This document shows positions 52,945 to 61,135 of a stretch of 64,000 bases of DNA, in pieces; position 1 is the stretch's first letter, and every line of letters begins with the position of its first letter. This DNA is from Planctomycetota bacterium (GTDB taxonomy: Bacteria; Planctomycetota; Planctomycetia; Planctomycetales; Planctomycetaceae): the NCBI GenBank assembly GCA_018242525.1, contig JAFEBS010000052.1, positions 1 to 64,000 of the forward strand, given 5' to 3'. Both the position numbers and the translations under genes were made by a program. The notes beneath the pieces are model-generated. The model did not search any database. It worked only from the letters and a program-made list of their open reading frames with translations, and had not been told where the DNA came from.

Positions 52945-54288
52945 GTGCGATCGGCGTCAGTTCCCGCAATGGCACTCAGTCTGCTGACAATGCTGATTCT
53001 GGCAATTATGCCAGTCAGCGCTGCCGGAGCCGATCAGCCTGCGCCGCCTCCTTCGTTGCGACTCACCGCCGAGTCGCTGATCAAACAGTTGGATTCCAAC
53101 GTCCTGGCCGAGCGGGCACACGCCGAACGATCGCTGCTGGAACTGGGGCCGGATGTCCTGACGTATCTGCCCGCTCCGGACTTGATTCCCAGCGCGGCCG
53201 CACGGGATGCCGTCAAGCGAATCCGGCTGCAACTGGAACGGCGGGCGGCACGCGAATCGGCACAGTCTTCGCACGTCGATCTGCAGCGGGAGGTGTCGCT
53301 GGCAGAGTGCCTGAAGGCGATCACGACGCAAACTCGCAATCGCGTGGAACTGGGTCACGATGCGCAGCCGTTGGCCGAGCAGACGTCAACCGTTGATTGG
53401 AATCAGACTCCGTTCTGGAATTGCCTGGATTTCCTGTGCCACCAATATCAACTGCGAGCCATGTTTGACGTCAAGCAGGGAGTGCTGATGCTGCAACCGC
53501 GGACGGCAGCCGACCCCATCGAACTGGCGGTGCAACGCAACGGTCCCTATCGACTGGTTGTCCACTCGGTCGACGTCCGCCCCATCGTGGGGAATTCCGC
53601 GAACCGCCTGCTGCGGATCACGGGCAGTCTCGGTCTGGAACCGCGTCTGCGTCCGTTGTTCCTGCATTTCAAGGCGGCAGACCTCAAAGTGGCGGGAGCG
53701 GATCGGACTGCCTTGCGACACTGGAATCCGGAGGCCACATACGAGCTTCCCGTCAGCGATGCCGGGCGTGAAGTTCCGCTGCAATTCGATTACCTGTTGC
53801 CGACCGATGATGATCGCCAGTCGATCAACCTCAGCGGCCGGTTGTCGGTGCAACTGGCAGCCGGTACCGAGCGCGTGGTGTTTGACCAGACCGCCCAGTC
53901 ACCCGGTGCCGTCCGCCGTCGCGGCGGCGTGACCGTTCGCCTGCGTGACGTCACCTTCGAGCCGATCGCGGACGAACGACTGCGGGCTGAGATCAAATTG
54001 ACAGTCGGCTACGATGCCGGCGGCCCTGCGTTTGAATCGCATCGCACCTGGATGTTTCACAACGCGGTCTATTTCGAGGACAAGTCGGGGCAGCGTGTGG
54101 AGTTCACCGACTATGACACACTGCTGCAGGCGAACGGCGCTGTGGGAGTGGACTATCGTTGGGAGAATCTGCCCGGCCCGGCCACTCAATACCATTTTGT
54201 ATATGAAGCCCCGACGCTGATTCTCGATCTGCCATTGGATGTGAATCTGAGTTCAATTCCGATCAAGAATCCGAAGGATGTTCCCTGA
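52945..54288 (+). CDS. Secreted protein with STN/secretin-like domain
   Basis: 447-residue exported protein of unknown function. Signal peptide about residues 1-30 (MALSLLTMLILAIMPVSAAGAD). Residues about 110-190 resemble a secretin/TonB short N-terminal (STN) fold: VSLAECLKAITTQTRNRVELGHDAQPL then VDWNQTPFWNCLDFLCHQYQLRAMFDVKQGVLMLQP. The C-terminal half is beta-rich (RRRGGVTVRLRDVTFEPIADE; VYFEDKSGQRVEFTDYDTL). The start is a GTG at 52945 about 7 nt after a GGGAGGATGAA segment; an ATG at 52938 is in another frame. It is divergent from the DUF1570 gene. Confidence 0.72.
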   Translation: MRSASVPAMALSLLTMLILAIMPVSAAGADQPAPPPSLRLTAESLIKQLDSNVLAERAHAERSLLELGPDVLTYLPAPDLIPSAAARDAVKRIRLQLERRAARESAQSSHVDLQREVSLAECLKAITTQTRNRVELGHDAQPLAEQTSTVDWNQTPFWNCLDFLCHQYQLRAMFDVKQGVLMLQPRTAADPIELAVQRNGPYRLVVHSVDVRPIVGNSANRLLRITGSLGLEPRLRPLFLHFKAADLKVAGADRTALRHWNPEATYELPVSDAGREVPLQFDYLLPTDDDRQSINLSGRLSVQLAAGTERVVFDQTAQSPGAVRRRGGVTVRLRDVTFEPIADERLRAEIKLTVGYDAGGPAFESHRTWMFHNAVYFEDKSGQRVEFTDYDTLLQANGAVGVDYRWENLPGPATQYHFVYEAPTLILDLPLDVNLSSIPIKNPKDVP

Positions 54289-54407
54289 CACCAACCCGAA
54301 GAGTCAGCGAAGGAATCGATTACGGAAATCCAACTTGAAGTTCCCTTGCTCACGCGTTTTGAAGTTGCGCTACGAAAACCAGTTCAGCTATTGACAGTGA
54401 TAGAGAG

Positions 54408-54494
54408 TCACCACGAAGGACACGAAGAGGGAATTCGGCTGAAAGAAGGCATCAAGCGTTTCGTTCTCTGATCTCTTCGTGTCCTTCGTGGTGA
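54408..54494. repeat. Perfect 22-bp inverted repeat, 43-nt loop
   Basis: Arms 54408-54429 and 54473-54494 are exact reverse complements around words CCACGAAGGACACGAAG. It ends 30 bp before the start of the hydrolase gene, so it may lie in its 5' untranslated region. Related words occur at about 6246-6280. Confidence 0.8.
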
Positions 54495-54524
54495 AACTCA
54501 ATTTCGCGTTGCGGAAGGAAAATA

Positions 54525-56594
54525 ATGCGATCACGTTTCGTGTGGATGCTTCTCTGCGGGTTTGCGGTAGTTCCACTGGTCACGGCATCGGCCGATGATT
54601 TGCCGAAGAACCCGATGTTGTTCAACCCGTTCGTCAAGCAGCAGGCGACCGAATTGCGTGAGGGTGACGAGGCCCCCCGATCGATGGATGAATGGCAGCA
54701 TCGCCGGGCAGAATTGAAGTCGCATCTGCTGGCCGCGTGGGGTGGTTTTCCTGATCAACCGTGCAACCTGGAACCGCGGATCCTGGGTGAATTCCAGCGA
54801 GACGGGTACCGGGTGGAAAAGCTGGCCTTTCAGACGCGGCCCGGGATCTGGATGACCGCGAATACGTATGTTCCCGACAAATCCGGTCGCCTGCCCGCGA
54901 TCCTGATGGTCCATGGCCATTGGGCCGGCGCGAAGCAGGATCCCGTCGTTCAATCCCGGTGCATTGCTGCCGCAAAGCTGGGGTTCTTTGTCCTGTGTGT
55001 CGACGCGTTTGGTGCGGGGGAACGTGGCCTGGAGAAGAAGCTGGGGGAATATCACGGGGAAATGGTGGCGGCCACGTTGTTCCCGGTTGGGCTTCCGCTG
55101 TCTGGACTGCAGGTGTACGAAAACATGCGGGCGGTTGATTATCTGCAGACCCGGCCGGAAGTGAATCCGGAACAGATTGGGATCACCGGGGCGAGTGGTG
55201 GTGGCAACCAGACGATGTACGCGGGGGCGTTCGACGAGCGGTTTCGGTGTGTCGTACCGACCTGTTCGGTGGGGAACTATCAGGCATACCTGAGCGCCGC
55301 GTGCTGCATGTGTGAAGTGGTCCCCGGAGCCTTGGCGTTCACTGAAGAGGGGGATGTGCTGGGTCTGTCCGCGAATCGCGGGCTGATGGTCACCAGTGCC
55401 ACTCAGGATGCGTATCAATTCTCGGTCGATCAGGCGAGGGTCTCTGTTGCCCGGGCCGCAGCGATTGCCGCGTTGTTCAAGGACGCCAGCGTCAAGCACA
55501 CGATCATTGAGTCGCCACACGCTTATAATCGGGCCATGCGGGAAGCGATGCTGGGCTGGATGACGAAGCAGTTGAAGGGAGAAGGAGACGGATCACCGAT
55601 CGAAGAGCCCGAAGTCACACCGGAAGATCCCGAGATGCTGCGATGTTTCCCCGGAGACACCCGGCCCGATGATTTTGTCACGCTACCCCAGTTTGCCGCA
55701 ACGGAAGCCCGGCGGCTGCTGGCCATGCGAGTCATTCCCAAAACCGTTCCCGAGTGGAGTCGCGCGGCACAGCACGGACGAACGTCGCTGGAGGATGTTT
55801 TCGGCGGACTGCCCTCAGCCAAGCCCCTGAACGTGAAGGCGGAACGGGACGCCGACGGCAAGGCGGAAAAGTTGACGTTTGATTCCGAACCGGGATTGCC
55901 GCTGGTCCTGAAGCGGACCGTGGTCGAATCACCGGCCCGGCTGGCGATCCTGCTCGATCTGGATTCAGGAGCCGACGTCGCCTTCGCAGGGAATCTGGCG
56001 ACTCAATTGTCTGCGGTCGGCTGGGCCGTCGCGGCCGTCGATCTGCGGGCAACCGGCTCGTTTGCTGTTCAACGCGATCAGATTGGCCGGTCACCCGATC
56101 ACAACTCGGCCGAATGGTCCCTGTGGATCGGTCGGCCGCTGCTGGGTCAGTGGACCTGGGATGTGAAACGCACGCTGGATGCACTGCAGGAAAAGGATGG
56201 CCGTTTGCCGGCGGAAATCCTGGTCGTCGGGATTCGCTCAGGCGGGATGGTCGCGTTGTGTGCCGGGGCACTCGACGACCGGATTTCACGCGTCGTGACG
56301 ATCAATTCGCTCGCCAGTTATGTCACCGATCAGCCTTACGCGGGGCAACGCCTGGGTCTGATGGCTCCGGCGATTGTCCGCGAGGTTGGCGATGTCGCCC
56401 ACCTTGCCGCGCTGATGGCACCCCGGCCGGTGGTCATCGCCGGTGGAGTGACGGGGTCCGCCCGCCCCCTCGGTCCGGTGGCCTTGAAAGAGCTGTTCAA
56501 GTTCACAGAACAGATCTACGCGCTCAATGTCCCCGATGGGGAATCTCCCTTTCAGATCAGCACTCCGGAGGACGTTTTAGATCTGCTGAAGTGA
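54525..56594 (+). CDS. Secreted two-domain alpha/beta hydrolase (acetyl-xylan esterase-like)
   Basis: 689-residue exported protein (signal about residues 1-23, MLLCGFAVVPLVTASADD). The first hydrolase domain resembles acetyl-xylan esterase/DUF-type hydrolases: PAILMVHGHWAGAKQ and the nucleophile elbow GASGGG with Ser224, then a histidine in ESPHAYNRAM. Residues about 430-680 repeat a similar fold, with a degenerate elbow GIRSGGM (Ile instead of Gly two positions before Ser), so the second domain may be inactive. AAGGAAA precedes the ATG. It probably deacylates polymers outside the cytoplasm. Confidence 0.82.
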   Translation: MRSRFVWMLLCGFAVVPLVTASADDLPKNPMLFNPFVKQQATELREGDEAPRSMDEWQHRRAELKSHLLAAWGGFPDQPCNLEPRILGEFQRDGYRVEKLAFQTRPGIWMTANTYVPDKSGRLPAILMVHGHWAGAKQDPVVQSRCIAAAKLGFFVLCVDAFGAGERGLEKKLGEYHGEMVAATLFPVGLPLSGLQVYENMRAVDYLQTRPEVNPEQIGITGASGGGNQTMYAGAFDERFRCVVPTCSVGNYQAYLSAACCMCEVVPGALAFTEEGDVLGLSANRGLMVTSATQDAYQFSVDQARVSVARAAAIAALFKDASVKHTIIESPHAYNRAMREAMLGWMTKQLKGEGDGSPIEEPEVTPEDPEMLRCFPGDTRPDDFVTLPQFAATEARRLLAMRVIPKTVPEWSRAAQHGRTSLEDVFGGLPSAKPLNVKAERDADGKAEKLTFDSEPGLPLVLKRTVVESPARLAILLDLDSGADVAFAGNLATQLSAVGWAVAAVDLRATGSFAVQRDQIGRSPDHNSAEWSLWIGRPLLGQWTWDVKRTLDALQEKDGRLPAEILVVGIRSGGMVALCAGALDDRISRVVTINSLASYVTDQPYAGQRLGLMAPAIVREVGDVAHLAALMAPRPVVIAGGVTGSARPLGPVALKELFKFTEQIYALNVPDGESPFQISTPEDVLDLLK

Positions 56595-56873
56595 GCTACT
56601 GAAGGCCAGTGGTCCTCAACCCAAGCGCCCGCGCCATCCGGCCGCTATTTCACGTCAGATTCTCCTCAGTGGTAGATTGCAGATCAGCCATGCAGAAATT
56701 GGTCGACTGGAACCAGGAATTGTTACGCGGGCGTGCATTGGTTTTGGGACAATCGAGTCAATTCCGTCTTCGCAGAAAACGGAAGTCCAGATTACTGGTA
56801 CGGCACTGGAATTGCACTCAGTTGTTACAATGCTGAGAGTGCATCTGAACTTCCCATTCACGAGGTTTGCATC

Positions 56874-57332
56874 ATGATCGTGTCCGTTCGCCGAATCCTG
56901 TTCCCCACCGACTTCAGTGAGCCCGCCAGGCACGCTCAGAAGTATGCCACGACGCTGGCCGAGAAATTCGGGGCCGAACTGCATGTGATCCATGTTGTCC
57001 CTGAAGTCATTATGCCCGCGACCGATACGATTTCGGTCTGGACTCTTCCCGAAGGGAGCATGAAGGCGCAGGTCGATTCGGCCGAACAGCAACTGATTGC
57101 CGTCGCTGGAGCGGACGCGATTCGCTGTGTGACCGTCGGATTTCCCGTCGAGGAAATCATGAAGTATGCGAAGGAGCACGACATCGATCTGCTGGTCGTG
57201 GGGACCCACGGTCATACCGGGCTGTCTCACCTGTTGCTGGGAAGTGTCGCGGAGAAACTGGTGCGGCTGGCAAGCTGTCCCGTCCTGACCGTGCATCCCA
57301 CCGGGCACCAGTTTGTCGTCGCGGGCTCGTGA
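56874..57332 (+). CDS. Universal stress protein (UspA family)
   Basis: 152-residue cytosolic stress protein. Begins MIVSVRRILFPTDFSEPARHAQKYA and carries the ATP-binding G-2x-G-9x-G(S/T) motif in GTHGHTGLSHLLLGS near residues 110-125, ending with the family-like CPVLTVHP. I chose the ATG at 56874; the in-frame extension to 56733 is unrelated in sequence. It is upstream of a cation ATPase on the same strand, separated by a 71-bp tandem repeat. Binding of ATP and a role in stress endurance are inferred from family. Confidence 0.92.
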   Translation: MIVSVRRILFPTDFSEPARHAQKYATTLAEKFGAELHVIHVVPEVIMPATDTISVWTLPEGSMKAQVDSAEQQLIAVAGADAIRCVTVGFPVEEIMKYAKEHDIDLLVVGTHGHTGLSHLLLGSVAEKLVRLASCPVLTVHPTGHQFVVAGS

Positions 57333-57338
57333 GGCCTG

Positions 57339-57477
57339 TTCGTGCTGGATTGTGGTAGCTGGCCAGTCGTGGCTTCCACCGACACGGGGTCGGTGGAGAG
57401 CGGGAATGGTTCGTGCTGGATTGTGGTAGCTGGCCAGTCGTGGCTTCCACCGACGCGGGGTCGGTGGAGAGCGGGAA
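57339..57477. repeat. 71-bp direct tandem duplication between usp and ATPase genes
   Basis: Copies 57339-57409 and 57410-57477 differ at one position (ACACGG/ACGCGG) over the shared length. Each contains the 9-bp inverted repeat TCCACCGAC/GTCGGTGGA. It lies in the 5' region of the ATPase gene and extends that gene's frame artificially upstream. Confidence 0.85.
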
Positions 57478-57487
57478 AGACATCGTT

Positions 57488-60136
57488 GTGAGCGACCTCG
57501 AACTGATGGACCAGCCCCTTCTGCCTGATTCGGTCAGGCCGTGGGGGATCACGCCTGAGGAACTGGCCGCAGTTTTGCAGACGAATGCCGTCAGTGGACT
57601 GACGCGGGATGCCGCCAATCAGCGACTGCGACAATACGGCCCCAACGTGATCAAGCATCAGGCCTCACGCAGGTGGGTGATGGTGTTCCTGAGCCAGTTC
57701 ACCAACATGATGGTGGCACTGCTGGTTTCTGCCGCCGTGATCAGCGGGCTGATCGGCGAATGGACCGATGCCTTGTTGATCTGCCTGATTGTGGTGGCAA
57801 ACGCCATCGTCGGCTTTTCGCAGGAATGGACGGCGGAACGGGCGATTGAGTCCTTGCGACAGATGTCCGAACCATTTGCCCAGGTTTGTCGCGATGGCCA
57901 GTGGTTGAGTCTTCCGGCCGAGCAACTGGTGGCAGGCGATTTGATTGAAATCGTAACGGGCGATCTGATTCCCGCCGATGCGCGAATCGTGGCGGCGACG
58001 GAACTGGAAACTTCCGAGGCCGCATTGACCGGCGAATCGCATCCGGTGGAAAAGACGACGGATCGCGTCGATTCTGCCAGCTTCCTGCCAGATCGGCGTT
58101 GCATGGTCTTCGCCGGAACGTCCGTCATCACCGGCCATGCGCGCGCCCTGGTGACTCGAACCGGTTCCTGGACCGAACTCGGCCGGATCGCGGAAATGCT
58201 CACGACGGCCAGTCCGGCACCCACTCCATTGCAGCAGCGCCTGGACCGGATGAGTCGGCAGTTGTCCGCAGTGATTGTGCTGACGGCCGTGGTCATGTTT
58301 GTAATCGGCTTTGAACGGCATGGACTGGGGCGAATGTTGCTGACATCGGTGGGACTGGCGGTCGCCGCGCTCCCCGAGGGGTTGCCGGCCGTCATCACGA
58401 TTGGCCTGGCATTGGGTGCCAAGCGGATGGCGGCGCGCAACGCCGTCATTCGTCGACTGACCGCCGTGGAAACACTGGGTTCGGTCAACGTGATCTGCAC
58501 GGACAAAACCGGCACTCTGACCCAAAACCGCATGACGGTTTCGCAGGTCAACGCATTCGGCGAAGCTCCGGCCGTCTACCAGCAATTGTTGCAGGCGGCG
58601 GTCTTGTGCAGCGATGCACAACGGGGTGCCGATGGTGGTCTGCTGGGAAGTCCCACGGAACGGGCGTTGCTGACGGTGGCCCTGGAAAATGGAATCAACA
58701 TCGAGGATCTGCGGCAGGAGTTCAGCCGGGTAGCCGAGATTCCGTTCACGTCGGCCCGCAAACGAATGGCGACATTGCATCAGGCCGCCAATGGCGATCA
58801 TCTGCTGATCGTCAAGGGAGCCATCGAACGGGTATTGCCGTGTTGCAGCAAAGCTGCCGGAATGGACGGTGCGGTGCCCTCCCAGGACCTGCTCGACGCC
58901 GCCGGAACTTTGGCGGGAAGCGGGCAGCGCGTCCTCGCGTTCGCTCGCCGCGTCTGGCAGGGTTCACAAACCGCGCCCCTGCCCGAGGAATGGGAATCCA
59001 ACCTGGAATTCCTGGGAATGATCACACTGGCGGATCCGGTCCGTCCCGAGGTTCCCGACGCGATTGTGCGGTGTCAGTCGGCGGGGATCACCCCCGTCTT
59101 GATCACCGGCGATCATCCCGCCACCGCACTTTCCATTGCCGAACAACTGGGAATCTGGCATTCCGGTGAGAACATCTTGACCGGCGTGGAACTCGACCAG
59201 ATGTCGGACGAGCAACTGCAGTCGCAAGTTGCCCGGACAACTGTCTACGCGCGCGTTTCGCCCGAACACAAGCTGCGCATTGTCCGCTGTCACCAGAACC
59301 TGGGTTCCGTGACGGCGATGACGGGCGACGGTGTTAACGACGCTCCGGCCCTGAAGCAGGCGGATATCGGGGTGTCGATGGGACTCAACGGCACCGACGT
59401 GGCGAAGGATGCGTCCGCCATGGTCCTGGCTGACGACAACTTTGCCTCAATCGTCGCGGCCGTCGAAGAAGGGCGCGCGGTTTACGACAACATTCGTAAG
59501 TCCATCGCCTATCTGTTCGCCGGAAACACCGCGGAAGTGCTGATCCTGTTTGTCGCCTTGGTGGCGGGGTTTCCATTGCCGCTGTTCCCGATCCAGATTC
59601 TCTGGATCAACCTGGTCACCGATGGAATTCCAGCGCTGGCGATGGCGTTTGAACCCCCCGAGGCGGCGGTCATGAAGCGAACTCCGCGAGCCCGTTCCGA
59701 AGGTCTGTTTGGACGCGGCCTGGCCTGGGGTGTTTTGCTGATTGGCACCAGCGTGGCGGTCGCGCTGCTGGTCCTGTTCCAACATCTGCTGCCGACTGAC
59801 CTGGCGGACAGCCACCGGGTTAACTACGCCCAGACCGCTGTCTTCATGACGTTGGCACTGGCCGAACTTCTGTACGCGATCTCGGCCCGCGATCTTTCGC
59901 GCGGAGTCGACGTTGTCGGCTTCCTGCGCAACCGGGCTCTGGTTGGTTCGATCGTGATCGGGGCAGCGCTGCAGTTTTCAGTTTGTTACCTGCCGCCGTT
60001 GCAATCGATCTTTCATACGGTCTCACTGTCGCCGTTCGATCTGGCGGTGTGCCTGGGCGTCGCCACGACCGGTTTCGTCGCTCTGGAGGTGTGGAAGTTG
60101 GCCCACAGGCAGTTCTCGAAAGCAAATGATGTGTAG
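57488..60136 (+). CDS. Cation-transporting P-type ATPase (P2, Ca2+-type)
   Basis: 882-residue pump using the phospho-aspartate Asp339 in CTDKTGTLTQN. The TGES-type actuator motif is in LTGESHPVEKT; TM4 has PEGLP, TM5 has NTAEVLI, and TM6 has NLVTDGIPALAMAFEP, together the calcium-site pattern of SERCA-type pumps (Glu, Asn/Glu, Asn-Thr-Asp). The hinge TGDGVNDAPALKQADIGVSMG is complete. I propose a GTG start at 57488; an ATG at 57506 is as plausible, and the upstream frame to 57413 is in the tandem repeat. Ca2+ or Mn2+ export is likely. It may be co-regulated with the upstream universal stress gene. Confidence 0.93.
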   Translation: MSDLELMDQPLLPDSVRPWGITPEELAAVLQTNAVSGLTRDAANQRLRQYGPNVIKHQASRRWVMVFLSQFTNMMVALLVSAAVISGLIGEWTDALLICLIVVANAIVGFSQEWTAERAIESLRQMSEPFAQVCRDGQWLSLPAEQLVAGDLIEIVTGDLIPADARIVAATELETSEAALTGESHPVEKTTDRVDSASFLPDRRCMVFAGTSVITGHARALVTRTGSWTELGRIAEMLTTASPAPTPLQQRLDRMSRQLSAVIVLTAVVMFVIGFERHGLGRMLLTSVGLAVAALPEGLPAVITIGLALGAKRMAARNAVIRRLTAVETLGSVNVICTDKTGTLTQNRMTVSQVNAFGEAPAVYQQLLQAAVLCSDAQRGADGGLLGSPTERALLTVALENGINIEDLRQEFSRVAEIPFTSARKRMATLHQAANGDHLLIVKGAIERVLPCCSKAAGMDGAVPSQDLLDAAGTLAGSGQRVLAFARRVWQGSQTAPLPEEWESNLEFLGMITLADPVRPEVPDAIVRCQSAGITPVLITGDHPATALSIAEQLGIWHSGENILTGVELDQMSDEQLQSQVARTTVYARVSPEHKLRIVRCHQNLGSVTAMTGDGVNDAPALKQADIGVSMGLNGTDVAKDASAMVLADDNFASIVAAVEEGRAVYDNIRKSIAYLFAGNTAEVLILFVALVAGFPLPLFPIQILWINLVTDGIPALAMAFEPPEAAVMKRTPRARSEGLFGRGLAWGVLLIGTSVAVALLVLFQHLLPTDLADSHRVNYAQTAVFMTLALAELLYAISARDLSRGVDVVGFLRNRALVGSIVIGAALQFSVCYLPPLQSIFHTVSLSPFDLAVCLGVATTGFVALEVWKLAHRQFSKANDV

Positions 60137-60208
60137 GCGATCCGCTTCGGTTGCTACACTGACAACGGTCCATTCGGAAGTTACCGTTGTCGTCTGCGGA
60201 TTCGATGC

Positions 60209-61126
60209 ATGCGAAACACGTTTGAATTCGTCACCGCAGCCTTGATGTTCACCGGTTCGCTTTTTGCGGCGGAGCCGAAAGTCACTGCCCGGGTTGTGAC
60301 TGCCGAATATCGCGACGTGGAAGTGCGTTTGACGCCACTGGCCAAAGAATTGGGGAAGCCCAAACCGGGAGAGTGGCTGTTTGAACACAAGGAGGCCGGG
60401 CAGTCGTTTGCCGAGTACCTGCAGTCGCAACCGGTCCGTCGCAGCCGCGAATGGAACACCATCCACATCTGCGTGATCGGGGAAGTCACCAGCGACCAGC
60501 AGCGGGTGATTGATATCACGCGCGACTACCTGGCGGTTGTCTTTGACACTCCGGTGAAGGTCGGAAAACCGGTCCCGTTGTCCGAGATTCCCGCGAGTGC
60601 CCGACGTACAAACCGCCAGACTGAGGCTGACCAGATCCTGTCAACGTATGTACTGGACGACGTCCTGAAAGTGAATCGTCCCGGCAACGCACTGGCCTCG
60701 CTGGCATTCACGTCGAACGATCTGTGGCCGGGGAAGGGCTGGAACTTCGTCTTCGGACAAGCCTCATTGCGGGAGCGAACCGGAGTCTGGTCGATTCACC
60801 GTTTCGGTGATCCCAGTCGGAATGACCAGGCTTTTCAGCAATGCCTGCACCGGACCCTCGGCACCGCCGCGCACGAAACCGCTCACATCCTGAGCATGCC
60901 GCATTGCAAGACGTTTGAGTGCAGCCTGAACGGCAGCAACAACCTGACCGAAGCCGATCAGAAACCGCTCCACCTGTGTCCCGTCTGTCAGCGCAAGCTG
61001 TGCTGGAACCTGCAGGTGGACCCGGTCACCTACCTGGGCAAACTGGAAGCCTTTTGCCGCAAGCATTCGTTCGACGAGGATGCAGGCTGGTACCGCCAGG
61101 CGATTGAAGTCTTGAGGAAAAAATAG
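60209..61126 (+). CDS. Archaemetzincin-like zinc metalloprotease
   Basis: 305-residue exported protein (signal about residues 1-21). The zinc motif HETAHILSMPHC (222-233) followed by Cys238, Cys257 and Cys260 (CPVC) fits the archaemetzincin HExxHxxGxxHCx4CxM...CxxC layout, but with Ser at the usual Gly (229) and Leu at the usual Met (240). Archaemetzincins are aminopeptidase-like zincins with a second structural zinc at the cysteines. The N-terminal half is a beta/alpha region (WNTIHICVIGEV). It is convergent with the DsbD gene, only 9 bp away. Activity is probable but the changed residues leave some doubt. Confidence 0.85.
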   Translation: MRNTFEFVTAALMFTGSLFAAEPKVTARVVTAEYRDVEVRLTPLAKELGKPKPGEWLFEHKEAGQSFAEYLQSQPVRRSREWNTIHICVIGEVTSDQQRVIDITRDYLAVVFDTPVKVGKPVPLSEIPASARRTNRQTEADQILSTYVLDDVLKVNRPGNALASLAFTSNDLWPGKGWNFVFGQASLRERTGVWSIHRFGDPSRNDQAFQQCLHRTLGTAAHETAHILSMPHCKTFECSLNGSNNLTEADQKPLHLCPVCQRKLCWNLQVDPVTYLGKLEAFCRKHSFDEDAGWYRQAIEVLRKK

Positions 61127-61135
61127 AGTGCCGCA

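Noticed and set aside
56733..56873. N-terminal extension of the universal stress protein
   Set aside because: Orthologues start at MxxxRRILFPTDFS; upstream residues have no similarity.
57413..57487. Upstream start for the P-type ATPase
   Set aside because: These 25 codons lie in the 71-bp tandem repeat and do not resemble the family N terminus.
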